From Mesonia sp. HuA40 (GTDB lineage Bacteria; Bacteroidota; Bacteroidia; Flavobacteriales; Flavobacteriaceae): a stretch of 64,000 nt of DNA. Position 1 is the first letter of the stretch. Each line of letters begins with the position of its first letter. The notes below the pieces were generated by a model. The model had not been told where the DNA came from. It was given only the letters and a program-made list of their open reading frames with translations, and searched no databases. The stretch is taken from contig NZ_VRLT01000029.1 of assembly GCF_008017835.1 (NCBI RefSeq), positions 248,001-312,000 of the forward strand, in the 5' to 3' direction. This document shows positions 53,944 to 62,945 of the stretch, one piece after another. The position numbers and the translations under genes were made by a program.

Positions 53944-54294
53944 CTATAAAAAACTATGGAAAGGGAATAGAAAAACTCCGAATAAGAGCCTTTTATCTAA
54001 TGATGAAAAAATGGAGGATTTTAGTGGATGAAAAGTCAAAACTTGATTTGACTCCAAATCTGTTATGGCATCTAATAAATTAAAACCAAAAAGGGGTTCA
54101 TTTTCGCCTCCTAGTGGGGTTCGAACTTCATCTGTAGGTAAGCCCTGAAAGGAGTTTTGATATTCTTGTGAAAAGTAGTGTTCTTTTTCTGGAGTATCTC
54201 GAGGAAGAACATTGCTTGAACTGGATGTAGCCGCTATTCCCACTTGTTGGAATACCGAAAGTAAAAAAAGCCAGTATAAAAACAATTTTTTCAT
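53944..54294 (-). CDS. Small secreted or membrane protein of unknown function
   Basis: The 116-residue product has an N-terminal signal peptide (residues 1-21, KKLFLYWLFLLSVFQQVGIA) and a polar middle with no motif. The hydrophobic end, RLLFGVFLFPFHSFL, could contact a membrane. It lies 31 nt after hemB. It may be co-transcribed with the heme operon, but no role in heme synthesis is indicated by the sequence. Confidence 0.55.
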   Translation of the reverse strand: MKKLFLYWLFLLSVFQQVGIAATSSSSNVLPRDTPEKEHYFSQEYQNSFQGLPTDEVRTPLGGENEPLFGFNLLDAITDLESNQVLTFHPLKSSIFSSLDKRLLFGVFLFPFHSFL

Positions 54295-54325
54295 ACTGGC
54301 CTTTAACCTAAAATCGTGCCAAGTT

Positions 54326-55315
54326 TTACTGTATTAATTGAACCGCTTGTTTAGCGAAATAACTCGCTATAAAATCGGCACCTGCACGTTTTATGGCGGT
54401 GATTTGCTCTAGGATGACAGCTTCTTCGTCTAACCAACCTTTTTCGGCGGCAGCTTTAATCATCGCGTATTCTCCGCTAACTTGGTATACAGATATGGGT
54501 GTAGTTAACTCATTTCTTAGATCTCTAACAATATCTAGATAGCAAAGTCCGGGTTTCACCATTACGATATCTGCACCTTCCTCGACGTCCATTTGAGCCT
54601 CTCGGATAGCTTCAAGCCGATTGGCAGGATTCATTTGATAAGTTTTTTTGTCTTTAGGAATGTTTTGTACGTCTACAGGCGCCGAGTCTAAAGCATCTCT
54701 AAAAGGGCCATAAAATGCAGAGGCATACTTGGCGCTATAACTCATAATTCCCGTATGGGAATAGCCCGCTTCTTCAAGGCGCTGGCGCATTACCAAAATA
54801 CGACCGTCCATCATATCGCTTGGCGCAACAAAATCAGCTCCAGCTTGGGCATGAGATAGAGCCATAGCGGCTAAAAATTCTACAGAAGCATCATTTTGTA
54901 TTTGTCCATTTTCAACGATACCGTCGTGACCGTAAATAGAATAAGGGTCTAGTGCTACATCGGTCATAACCAACATTTCAGGTACCGTATCTTTTACTGT
55001 CTTTATGGCACGTTGCATTAATCCGTTTTGGTTTAAAGCCTCCTTGCCCGCATTGTCTTTTAAGGATTCTTCAACTTTTACAAATAATAGTACAGATTGA
55101 ATTCCTAATGACCAAAGGGTTTTTATCTCTTGCGCCAATTGATCTAAGCTGTAGCGAAAATAACCTGGCATAGAAGCAATTTCTTCTTTTTTGTTCTTAC
55201 CTTCTACCACAAAAATAGGGGCTTGAAAATCGTTTGGTGATAGGTTAGTTTCCTGAATTAGGTTACGTACTGCTTGATTTGTTCGGGTACGTCTATTTCT
55301 TATTAATGGGAACAT
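54326..55315 (-). CDS. hemB: Porphobilinogen synthase (5-aminolevulinate dehydratase)
   Basis: The 329-residue product has both Schiff-base lysines: MSYSAKYASAFYGPFRDA (about residue 200) and MVKPGLCYLD (about residue 254). The metal site reads DVALDPYSIYGHDG, which lacks the zinc Cys triad and so indicates a magnesium-type enzyme. It condenses two ALA molecules to porphobilinogen. It is the last gene of the hemE-DUF6973-hemF-hemB run. Confidence 0.97.
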   Translation of the reverse strand: MFPLIRNRRTRTNQAVRNLIQETNLSPNDFQAPIFVVEGKNKKEEIASMPGYFRYSLDQLAQEIKTLWSLGIQSVLLFVKVEESLKDNAGKEALNQNGLMQRAIKTVKDTVPEMLVMTDVALDPYSIYGHDGIVENGQIQNDASVEFLAAMALSHAQAGADFVAPSDMMDGRILVMRQRLEEAGYSHTGIMSYSAKYASAFYGPFRDALDSAPVDVQNIPKDKKTYQMNPANRLEAIREAQMDVEEGADIVMVKPGLCYLDIVRDLRNELTTPISVYQVSGEYAMIKAAAEKGWLDEEAVILEQITAIKRAGADFIASYFAKQAVQLIQ

Positions 55316-55338
55316 AATGATTTATTTTTGTTTTACGT

Positions 55339-56241
55339 TTACACCCAATTTCTTGGATTTTTTAAAACGTGAATTAATTTTTCTTCATCACTACCATTAG
55401 TTGGTTGGTGATTATATTGCCATTGCACGTGAGGCGGTAGGCTCATTAATATACTCTCTATACGACCATTTGTTTTTAAGCCAAAAAGAGTTCCTTTATC
55501 ATGAATGAGATTAAACTCAACATACCTGCCACGCCTTATTTCTTGCCACTCTCTTTGGGCATCTTTGTAAGGTAGTTCCTTTCTTTTATTGACTATAGGG
55601 AGATAGGCATCTAAGAAACTATCTCCAACTTGAGTAACAAATTGATACCAGTCTTCTATGTTTTTTTTAGGTGTAGATTTTAAATAATCAAAAAACAATC
55701 CACCTATACCTCTAGCTTCATTACGGTGGGTATTCCAGAAATATTCATCACATTTCTTTTTGTATTCGGTATACAAATTTGATCCGTGAGAATCACAAGC
55801 TTTTTTACAAATTTTGTGAAAGTGATTGGCGTCTTCTTCAAAGAGGTAGTAAGGGGTTAAGTCTTGGCCTCCACCAAACCATTGATCTATAACTTGACCT
55901 GATTTGTCATACATTTCAAAATAGCGCCAATTGGCATGAACGGTAGGAACCATAGGATTTTTAGGATGAATAACTAAACTTAAGCCACAAGCAAAAAAAT
56001 CTACGTCTCCTACTTTGAAATACTTTTGCATTGCTGGAGCTAGAGGGCCGTGCACAGCCGAAATATTTACACCGCCTTTTTCAAAGACTTTTCCGTTTTC
56101 AATTACACGTGTTCTGCCACCGCCACCTTCTTTTCTTTCCCACTTGTCTTCCTTAAACTTTGCCTTGGTGTCAATCTCTTCTAAAGCTTGAGTAATCTGG
56201 TCTTGCAATTCTTGTATGTAAGCTAAAAACTTTTCTCGCAT
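55339..56241 (-). CDS. hemF: Oxygen-dependent coproporphyrinogen III oxidase
   Basis: The 300-residue product has the HemF signature regions GGGRTRVIENGKVFEKGGVN (about residues 39-58) and DQWFGGGQDLTPYYLFEEDA (about 118-137), followed by EIRRGRYVEFNLIHDKGT. It converts coproporphyrinogen III to protoporphyrinogen IX with O2, so this branch of heme synthesis is aerobic. It lies 2 nt after the DUF6973 gene, in the same message. Confidence 0.97.
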   Translation of the reverse strand: MREKFLAYIQELQDQITQALEEIDTKAKFKEDKWERKEGGGGRTRVIENGKVFEKGGVNISAVHGPLAPAMQKYFKVGDVDFFACGLSLVIHPKNPMVPTVHANWRYFEMYDKSGQVIDQWFGGGQDLTPYYLFEEDANHFHKICKKACDSHGSNLYTEYKKKCDEYFWNTHRNEARGIGGLFFDYLKSTPKKNIEDWYQFVTQVGDSFLDAYLPIVNKRKELPYKDAQREWQEIRRGRYVEFNLIHDKGTLFGLKTNGRIESILMSLPPHVQWQYNHQPTNGSDEEKLIHVLKNPRNWV

Positions 56242-56243
56242 AT

Positions 56244-56735
56244 TTAATTTTCTAAAAAAACAAGCCGATTTTTGTTTATTTCAATATCGGCAGCTTTGGT
56301 TATTTTTACGGCTTGGTCTGTTTCTCTGTTTAATAATTTTAATAGCTGATCAGTAGTGTTTGTGGTATAATTGGCTTCAAATAAACGAAGACCAATGCTA
56401 TTGTTATGTAAATCCATGGCCTTTTCAAGTGGTTTATTGGGGGCTATTTGTTCGTGTAAATCGGTTATGGTTTTAGCCCAATGTACAGCTTTTGACACAT
56501 TTTCATTTTTTTTATAAACTTTTTGAGCAATTAAATAACTCCATAAAGCGTGTCTAAACGCGTTGGCAGGGGTGTTTAAATGATGTTCTTTGCCGAACCG
56601 GGCTTGTGCCAAATGGATAGCCAATTGCGTAGCCCGGTAGGTAGGAATAATATAAAAAGGGCGCACTATAAAAACCTTTACAAGTTGTAATATTTGTCTT
56701 GGTCTCAGTCTTGAAAGTTTACCCGGTAAGGCCAT
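56244..56735 (-). CDS. DUF6973-type protein inside the heme operon
   Basis: The 163-residue product is helical and has conserved-looking polar motifs NAFRHALWSYL (about residues 60-70), DLHEQIAPN and [14 protein letters not shown]. The spaced His, Asp and Asn residues suggest a metal or active site, but no reaction is known. It has no signal peptide. It is wedged between hemE (2-nt gap) and hemF (2-nt gap), and is therefore translated with the heme enzymes. The name comes from recognition of the motif pattern. A hydrolase role is inference. Confidence 0.7.
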   Translation of the reverse strand: MALPGKLSRLRPRQILQLVKVFIVRPFYIIPTYRATQLAIHLAQARFGKEHHLNTPANAFRHALWSYLIAQKVYKKNENVSKAVHWAKTITDLHEQIAPNKPLEKAMDLHNNSIGLRLFEANYTTNTTDQLLKLLNRETDQAVKITKAADIEINKNRLVFLEN

Positions 56736-56737
56736 AG

Positions 56738-57763
56738 TTAAGCTTTGTATTCTTTTACAGCATTAACAAATGCCTGTGCATTTTCAACTGGTATGTTTGG
56801 CAAAATACCATGCCCTAGGTTAACAATGTATTTGTCTTTTCCAAAATCATTAATCATTTGATGAACCATCTTCTTAATTTCTGCTGGTGGTGAAAAAAGA
56901 CGCGACGGGTCAAAATTACCTTGAAGGGTAATACTTCCATTAGTAAAAGCTCTTGCATTTTGAGCAGAGCAGGTCCAGTCTACTCCTAAAGCTGATGCTC
57001 CAGATTTGCTCATTTGATCTAAAGCATACCAACAGCCTTTACCAAAAGCAATTACCGGAGTTATATCTTTTAAAGCATCGATAATTTGCTGGATATATTG
57101 CCAAGAAAACTCATTGTAATCTACGGGTGATAGCATACCTCCCCAAGAATCAAAAATTTGAACTGCATCTACCCCAACCTTTACTTTTTGTTTTAAATAA
57201 GCTATAGTTGTGTCGGTTATTTTTTGCAATAGTGCATGGGCAGCCAAAGGTTGTGTAAAACAAAATTGTTTTGCTTTGTCAAAATTCTTAGAACCCTGCC
57301 CTTGAACAGCATAACATAAAATGGTCCAAGGCGAACCAGCAAATCCAATTAAAGGAACTTCTTGGTTTAATGCTAATTTGGTCATTTTAATGGCGTCAAA
57401 AACGTAATCTAATTCTTCCTCTACGTTGGGTACAATCACTTGTTCTACATCTTTAGCACTGCGAATAGGGTTGGGTAACCAAGGTCCAACACCAGGTTTC
57501 ATTTCTACCTCAATATTCATAGCTTGTGGTATAACTAAGATGTCACTAAACAAAATGGCAGCATCTGTACCCACTTGATGTATGGGCATTACGGTTATTT
57601 CTGTAGCGAGTTCAGGAGTTCTACAACGGGTAAAGAAATCATACTTTTCTTTAAGCTTCATAAAGTCGGGTAGGTATCTTCCTGCTTGACGCATCATCCA
57701 TACCGGCGGGCGCTCTACCGTTTCTCCTTTTAGTGCACGTAAAAATAAATCGTTTTTTATCAT
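56738..57763 (-). CDS. hemE: Uroporphyrinogen decarboxylase
   Basis: The 341-residue product has the N-terminal [17 protein letters not shown] motif (about residues 18-34, with the substrate-binding Arg residues), the VQIFDSWGG segment near 207 and C-terminal [15 protein letters not shown]. It decarboxylates uroporphyrinogen III to coproporphyrinogen III. A -7 promoter element lies upstream, so hemE may start a second transcript separate from hemA-C-D. Confidence 0.97.
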   Translation of the reverse strand: MIKNDLFLRALKGETVERPPVWMMRQAGRYLPDFMKLKEKYDFFTRCRTPELATEITVMPIHQVGTDAAILFSDILVIPQAMNIEVEMKPGVGPWLPNPIRSAKDVEQVIVPNVEEELDYVFDAIKMTKLALNQEVPLIGFAGSPWTILCYAVQGQGSKNFDKAKQFCFTQPLAAHALLQKITDTTIAYLKQKVKVGVDAVQIFDSWGGMLSPVDYNEFSWQYIQQIIDALKDITPVIAFGKGCWYALDQMSKSGASALGVDWTCSAQNARAFTNGSITLQGNFDPSRLFSPPAEIKKMVHQMINDFGKDKYIVNLGHGILPNIPVENAQAFVNAVKEYKA

Positions 57764-57810
57764 AGTAAATACTTCCGTAAAGGAAATTTTAAGGGTTTAA
57801 AATGTTGAAG

Positions 57811-57818
57811 CAAAGATA
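57811..57818 (-). promoter_or_regulatory. Internal heme promoter before hemE, -7 element
   Basis: The minus strand reads TATCTTTG, an exact TAnnTTTG match 47 nt before the hemE ATG, in the 91-nt hemD-hemE gap. Confidence 0.5.
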
Positions 57819-57854
57819 CATATTATAAGGGTTTTAAGTGATTTTAACCCAGCT

Positions 57855-58544
57855 TTAATATGGTGATTGCTTATTGTTTTTTGTAATCTTATGCTTAAAA
57901 TATTTTATGACCGTTGCGATGAGTTCTTCGACCGTAGGTTTTTCGGCTATAATGATATTTTGAGTGTGTGTTTTGAGTGCCTGGGCCGTGGTGGTTCCAA
58001 TGCAAAAAGCCAAAACATCTGATTTTAGCTGATTTTTTTGAAGGTAGCTATTGACACCACTCGGACTAAAAAATAAAATTGCGTCAAAATCTGTTTCAAA
58101 AGATTTAGGATTTAAACTTGTATGGTAGGCTGTAACTTCGGTAAATTTAATGTTGTTCTGTTTCAACCCTTCCGGTATGGTGTCACGCCTTATGCTGCTG
58201 CAAGGAAAATAAAAGTGTGCATCTTGGTGTTTTGCTATAATTTCCTCTAGAAGGTCTACAGCGTAATGTTTCCAACATATAACCGAAATTCCTGCCATCT
58301 CTAACAGCGTTGCTGTTTTTTCACCTACCACATAGGCTTTTTTAATGTTGGTTTTATCTTTTATTGCTTTGAATGAGTTCTGGCTGGTAATTATAGCATG
58401 CTCGATGTTCGCAGGAAGCTTTGCAGCTTGATTGGGTACGATTTTAATGCTAGGATAATGCGTTAAAAGAATTTTATTTGTCTTAAACGTAAGATATTGC
58501 TGAGGTGAAAGCAATTTGGTACTTAAAACGTGGTAATTAGCCAT
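57855..58544 (-). CDS. hemD: Uroporphyrinogen-III synthase
   Basis: The 229-residue product has the two-domain HemD pattern with motifs AIITSQNSFKAI (about residues 48-59) and AILFFSPSGVNSYL (about 163-176, SPSGV being the conserved loop), followed by CIGTTTAQAL. HemD sequences are poorly conserved, so position next to hemC carries much of the assignment. It closes and inverts ring D of hydroxymethylbilane. It starts 6 nt after hemC. Confidence 0.92.
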   Translation of the reverse strand: MANYHVLSTKLLSPQQYLTFKTNKILLTHYPSIKIVPNQAAKLPANIEHAIITSQNSFKAIKDKTNIKKAYVVGEKTATLLEMAGISVICWKHYAVDLLEEIIAKHQDAHFYFPCSSIRRDTIPEGLKQNNIKFTEVTAYHTSLNPKSFETDFDAILFFSPSGVNSYLQKNQLKSDVLAFCIGTTTAQALKTHTQNIIIAEKPTVEELIATVIKYFKHKITKNNKQSPY

Positions 58545-58550
58545 GGCAAA

Positions 58551-59468
58551 TTACTTATTAAGCTCCTGCTTTATTTTTCGCATCAATTTTTCGCCTCCCT
58601 TTTTGAGTATTTCGGTTGCTAAGTACTTTCCGGCAAAACTAACTTCGTGAGATTTGATAATTGCCTTTTCCTCTAGCTTTTTCTTTCCGTCTAGACTAAA
58701 CAAAGCACCTACAAATTCGATTTCATGCTCGTTTTTAAATTTAGCATAAGCTCCGATAGGGGCAGTACAACCTCCTTCTAGGGTGCGTAGAAAATCTCTT
58801 TCAATTTGCACACAGGTAGCGGTTTTTTTATCGTTTAATTGCTGTGTAGCTTCGATAGCAAAATCTTTATCTTCACGAGCCACTACAAGCATAGCTCCTT
58901 GTGCTGGAGCTGGAATCATCCAGTCGAGATTAACAAACTCATCAGGCTTTAAATCGATGCGCTCTAAGCCCGCAGCGGCAAAAATAGCTCCGTGCCACTC
59001 ATTATTCGCTAATTTTTCTAGGCGCGTATTCACATTTCCACGTAAATTAACAATTTGGTGGTATGGGTATTGGTGTAACCATTGGGCTTTTCTTCTAAGA
59101 CTACCCGTAGCGATTACCCCTTTTTTAGAATCAAAATCTAAACCCTTGTGTACCAATATATCTTGGGCATTTGCTCTTGGTAAAACCGCGGTTTGAATGA
59201 TGCTTTTCGGTAAAGCGGTAGGTACATCTTTCATGGAGTGTACTGCTATATCAATCTCATCCTTAATCATCGCAACATCTAGGGTTTTGGTAAAAATACC
59301 TGTAATCCCCATCTCGTATAGCGGCTGATCTAAATTTAAATCGCCAGTAGATTTAACGGGTTTTAATTCGGTTTTATACCCTAAATTCTCCAATTTACTT
59401 TTAACTAAATTGGCTTGCCAAAGCGCCAAAGAACTATCTCTGGTACCAATGCGAATACACTCTTTCAT
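58551..59468 (-). CDS. hemC: Hydroxymethylbilane synthase (porphobilinogen deaminase)
   Basis: The 305-residue product has GTRDSSLALWQANLVK (residues 8-23), the KSTGD motif near 40, MKDVPTALP near 84 and the dipyrromethane-carrying Cys in LRTLEGGCTAPIGAYA (about residue 240). It polymerises four porphobilinogens. It lies 9 nt after hemA. Confidence 0.97.
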   Translation of the reverse strand: MKECIRIGTRDSSLALWQANLVKSKLENLGYKTELKPVKSTGDLNLDQPLYEMGITGIFTKTLDVAMIKDEIDIAVHSMKDVPTALPKSIIQTAVLPRANAQDILVHKGLDFDSKKGVIATGSLRRKAQWLHQYPYHQIVNLRGNVNTRLEKLANNEWHGAIFAAAGLERIDLKPDEFVNLDWMIPAPAQGAMLVVAREDKDFAIEATQQLNDKKTATCVQIERDFLRTLEGGCTAPIGAYAKFKNEHEIEFVGALFSLDGKKKLEEKAIIKSHEVSFAGKYLATEILKKGGEKLMRKIKQELNK

Positions 59469-59477
59469 AGTTATTGA

Positions 59478-60734
59478 TTAGGAGTTGATTTTCTTTAATT
59501 GAAAAACCTTTTGTATGAGATCTAAACTAGCATCTGATGTGTCTTGCTCACCTTTTAAATGACTGGCAAATTGATTCATTATTTTCTGAATAATTCTATT
59601 GCTTACAAGTTCTGCATGCTCGTTGTTGAAATTGTTTATCTTTCTACTTTGAAAATCAATTTCTTCGTCTTTAATGGTTTTTAATTTTTGCTTTAAAGCT
59701 TTAATGGTTGGGGCAAATTTTCGGCTTTCTAACCAAGCGTTAAAGTCGGCTTTTACTTCATCAATAATAGCTTCTGCTTGCGGAATAAACTCCTTTCTTT
59801 TTGCCAAGGTGTCGTCTGTCATTTGGGAAAGATAATCTAAATGAACCAAACGTACATTTTTTAAATCGGTTACATCATCCGATACATTTTTAGGAATAGA
59901 TAAATCCAAAATTAAAAGATCTTGCTCTGCATGAATAAGTTCTTTAGATATGGTAGGTCTTTGAGCCCCAGTAGCCACAATAAGAATATCTGTTTTTCTG
60001 ATTTCAGATTGTAAATCGGCATGATCTTTCACAATTAAATCAAACTTGCCGGCAACACGCTCAGCTTTATCTTTGGTGCGATTTATTAGAGTAATGCTTT
60101 TATTTTTGGTGTGCTTAACCAGATTTTCACAAGTATTTCTACCAATTTTACCCGTACCAAAAAGCAATATGTTTTTTTCTGATACGTGCTTTACATGTTG
60201 TAAAATGTAGTGAACAGAAGCGAAAGATACCGAAGTGGCTCCAGATGATAAGTTGGTCTCGCTCTTTATACGTTTGCTCGCTTGAATAACAGCATTGGCT
60301 AAACGTTCTAAAAACGGATTGTCTAAACCATATTTTTTACTAACTCGAAAAGCTTCTTTTAGCTGACTAATAATCTCAAAATCACCAACAATTTGACTGT
60401 CTAAGCCAGTACCCATTCTAAACAAATGACTAATGGCCTCTTGGTTTTTATAAACATAGGCCACTTCTTCAAATTCTTCAACGGTGCCTTGTGTGTGTTT
60501 GCACAATAATTTGATGAGTTGAAACGGATGCTCAGCAAAACCGTAAACCTCTGTACGATTACAGGTAGAAGTAACCAATAGTCCTTCTAAGCCATCTTGT
60601 TTGGCTTCTTCTAATATTTTGATACGCTGCTCATTGGTTATGCTAAAATGACCGCGGGTTACCGCATCTGCCTTTTGATAACTCAAGCCAATGGCGTAAA
60701 AAGAATGATGTCTACTAACGTGATAATTTCTCAT
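59478..60734 (-). CDS. hemA: Glutamyl-tRNA reductase
   Basis: The product has 418 residues when starting at the ATG 60734 (MRNYHVSRHHSFYAIGLSY). The open frame runs to 60821, but the promoter element at 60762-60769 lies inside that extension, so 60734 is preferred. The catalytic Cys is in TSTCNRTEVYGF (about residue 53). The NADPH-binding segment is LLFGTGKIGRN. It makes glutamate-1-semialdehyde, the first committed step of C5-type heme synthesis. It begins the hemA-C-D run. Confidence 0.97.
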   Translation of the reverse strand: MRNYHVSRHHSFYAIGLSYQKADAVTRGHFSITNEQRIKILEEAKQDGLEGLLVTSTCNRTEVYGFAEHPFQLIKLLCKHTQGTVEEFEEVAYVYKNQEAISHLFRMGTGLDSQIVGDFEIISQLKEAFRVSKKYGLDNPFLERLANAVIQASKRIKSETNLSSGATSVSFASVHYILQHVKHVSEKNILLFGTGKIGRNTCENLVKHTKNKSITLINRTKDKAERVAGKFDLIVKDHADLQSEIRKTDILIVATGAQRPTISKELIHAEQDLLILDLSIPKNVSDDVTDLKNVRLVHLDYLSQMTDDTLAKRKEFIPQAEAIIDEVKADFNAWLESRKFAPTIKALKQKLKTIKDEEIDFQSRKINNFNNEHAELVSNRIIQKIMNQFASHLKGEQDTSDASLDLIQKVFQLKKINS

Positions 60735-60761
60735 AAAAGGAAAAAACCTAAAATGTGCATG

Positions 60762-60769
60762 CAAATGTA
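60762..60769 (-). promoter_or_regulatory. hemA promoter, -7 element
   Basis: The minus strand reads TACATTTG, an exact TAnnTTTG match 27 nt before the preferred hemA ATG. It is divergent from the AraC-type regulator gene at 60934, which makes the 199-nt gap a likely control region. Confidence 0.5.
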
Positions 60770-60933
60770 AAGTTAAGATTTTTTTAAAAATAACGCTAGA
60801 AGTACTTTTTGTATCGTTCAAGGTAATTTAACTCGTTTTTTATATAGATATTTGTCATTAAGGGATTTTTAAGGGGTTTTGAGCTGTTTTGCTGCTTGCT
60901 TTTTAGAATGATTCTAAATAAAATACATTAAAT

Positions 60934-61836
60934 ATGATAAATGTCATAAAAAAAAATAACGCTACAGGGTCTTATGAGCTTTTTAAGCTTGAAGAGGGTC
61001 TCTTTGTTCTTAAGAGCTTAAATAATCAAAAAGACAATCACATTATTGAGAAAAAAATCAACAAAGATTTTATTCAATTTCATTTTTGCACTAAGGGTAA
61101 TCTAGAATTTTTATTTAATCAAGGTAAATACCAAATTGGTTTAAAAGAAGAAAAGAACTTGTTATTGTATAATCCTAAACAAGATTTACCTCTGCATCTG
61201 GTTATTAAACCTAACTCTTGGTGGGTGAGTTTGATAGTTTCAATTAAAAAATTACATGAGTTGTTTTCTGATGAAGCTAATTATATTGATTTCCTTACCG
61301 ATGAGAAGCGCAATACCAAATATTATAAAGAGCACGATGTGAGTCCGTCTATGGCGGTAGTATTAAGTCAGGTGTTGAATTTTAACTTGCATCCATCCGT
61401 TAAGAAGTTATATTTAAAAGCCAAAGCTTTTGAGCTGTTAAGCTTATATTTTAATATGCCCGCCGAAACCAATATAGAACAATGTCCTTTCTTAGCCGAT
61501 GAAGATAATATTCGTAAAATAAGTCAGGCTAAAGAAATTATCATCAGTCAAATGGCAGAACCACCTAGTCTGCAGGAGTTAGCCGATGAAATTGATTTGA
61601 GTTTAAAAAAATTAAAAGAAGGTTTTAAAGAGGTATATGGAGATACGGTTTACGGATTTTTACTGGATTACAAAATGGAATATGCCCGAAAATTGTTAGA
61701 AAGTGGCGATTATAACGTTAATGAAGTAGGTCTACAAGTAGGATATAGCACCTCAAGCCATTTTATTGCAGCTTTTAAAAAGAAATTTAATACCACGCCC
61801 AAAAAATATATTCAATCTATAAATTTGTTTTCTTGA
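60934..61836 (+). CDS. AraC-type transcription regulator beside the heme genes
   Basis: The 300-residue product has a C-terminal AraC double helix-turn-helix (about residues 205-300, PSLQELADEIDLSLKKLKEGF and VNEVGLQVGYSTSSHFIAAFKKKF). The N-terminal domain (about 1-190) is of unknown ligand. It is transcribed away from hemA and upstream of hemH, so heme- or iron-responsive control of both is plausible. The ligand is unknown. The family is often misassigned by context, and the HTH is the only firm part. Confidence 0.88.
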   Translation: MINVIKKNNATGSYELFKLEEGLFVLKSLNNQKDNHIIEKKINKDFIQFHFCTKGNLEFLFNQGKYQIGLKEEKNLLLYNPKQDLPLHLVIKPNSWWVSLIVSIKKLHELFSDEANYIDFLTDEKRNTKYYKEHDVSPSMAVVLSQVLNFNLHPSVKKLYLKAKAFELLSLYFNMPAETNIEQCPFLADEDNIRKISQAKEIIISQMAEPPSLQELADEIDLSLKKLKEGFKEVYGDTVYGFLLDYKMEYARKLLESGDYNVNEVGLQVGYSTSSHFIAAFKKKFNTTPKKYIQSINLFS

Positions 61837-61889
61837 TAAATTATAATTCTTTTAAATGGCGTTTAGAATCCCTATGTGTAATAAAGAAT

Positions 61890-61897
61890 TATTTTTG
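61890..61897 (+). promoter_or_regulatory. hemH promoter, -7 element
   Basis: TATTTTTG is an exact TAnnTTTG match 13 nt before the ATG at 61911, which predicts a short leader. Confidence 0.45.
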
Positions 61898-61910
61898 ACT
61901 AAAATATAAA

Positions 61911-62936
61911 ATGTTTATGAAAGGAGTTTTACTGGTAAATCTGGGTTCACCCGATAGTACAAATCCAAAAGATGTTAAGCGATATTTAGATGAGTTTTTA
62001 ATGGATGAAAGGGTAATCGATTTGCCCTGGCTGCTAAGAGCGCTAATTGTTAAGGGTATTGTGTTGAATACCCGGCCTAAAAAATCGGCTGAAGCCTATC
62101 AAAAAATATGGTGGGATGAAGGCAGCCCTTTAATTGTTTTGTCAAAAAGGCTTCAAGATAAAATAGATGAACATACCGATATTCCTATAGCACTGGCCAT
62201 GCGTTATGGGAATCCTAGCATAGCCGACGGACTTAAAGAATTGCACGAACAGGGCGTTACCCAAGTATTGCTCATGCCTTTATATCCGCAATACGCCATG
62301 GCTACTATAGAGACTATTGTTGTGTTGGCCAAAGAGTTGCAAGCAAAACATTATCCCAAAATGCAGATAGACACTTTGCCACCTTTTTATAATAACCCTG
62401 CTTATATTAAAGTGCTTTCTAATAGTATACAGGAGGCTTTAAAAGATAAAGAGTACGATCATTTATTGTTTAGTTATCACGGTGTACCCGAAAGACATAT
62501 CAGAAAAAGCGATATAACCAACTCGCATTGTAAATTAGATAAAAGTTGTTGTGTTACTCCCTCGCCAGCACACGAATTTTGTTATAGACACCAGTGTTAT
62601 GAAAGTACGCGATTGGTGGCTGAACGTTTAAACTTGCCAGAAAATAAATACAGTACTTCTTTTCAATCTAGATTAGGTTTTGACCCTTGGCTACAACCAT
62701 ATACCGATAGAACAATTGAGCGATTTGGACAAGAAGGTGTAAAAAATATGGCAGTGGTAACTCCCGCATTTGTTTCTGATTGCTTAGAAACCCTAGAAGA
62801 AATAGCTATGGAAGGAGAAGAAATCTTTCACGAAAATGGCGGAAAAAATTTTACTACAATTCCTTGCCTTAACGACAGAGAGGATTGGGTGCAAACCTTA
62901 AGCAATTGGATTAACCAATGGGTAAACAAGCCCTAA
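61911..62936 (+). CDS. hemH: Ferrochelatase
   Basis: The 341-residue product has the N-terminal GVLLVNLGSPDS motif, the QYAMATIE segment (about residues 123-130) and the catalytic His in LLFSYHGVPERHIRKSD (about residue 191). A Cys-rich insert CKLDKSCCVTP and HEFCYRHQC (about residues 205-230) could bind an Fe-S cluster or metal. The ATG at 61911 reads MFMKGV. A second in-frame ATG two codons later (MKGV) is an alternative start. It inserts Fe2+ into protoporphyrin. The oxidase that would act between HemF and HemH is not in this window. Confidence 0.96.
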   Translation: MFMKGVLLVNLGSPDSTNPKDVKRYLDEFLMDERVIDLPWLLRALIVKGIVLNTRPKKSAEAYQKIWWDEGSPLIVLSKRLQDKIDEHTDIPIALAMRYGNPSIADGLKELHEQGVTQVLLMPLYPQYAMATIETIVVLAKELQAKHYPKMQIDTLPPFYNNPAYIKVLSNSIQEALKDKEYDHLLFSYHGVPERHIRKSDITNSHCKLDKSCCVTPSPAHEFCYRHQCYESTRLVAERLNLPENKYSTSFQSRLGFDPWLQPYTDRTIERFGQEGVKNMAVVTPAFVSDCLETLEEIAMEGEEIFHENGGKNFTTIPCLNDREDWVQTLSNWINQWVNKP

Positions 62937-62945
62937 GGTTCTGTT

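Noticed and set aside
60735-60821. Upstream extension of hemA (29 extra residues)
   Set aside because: The -7 promoter element lies inside it and the known HemA N-terminus begins at MRNYHVSRHH.
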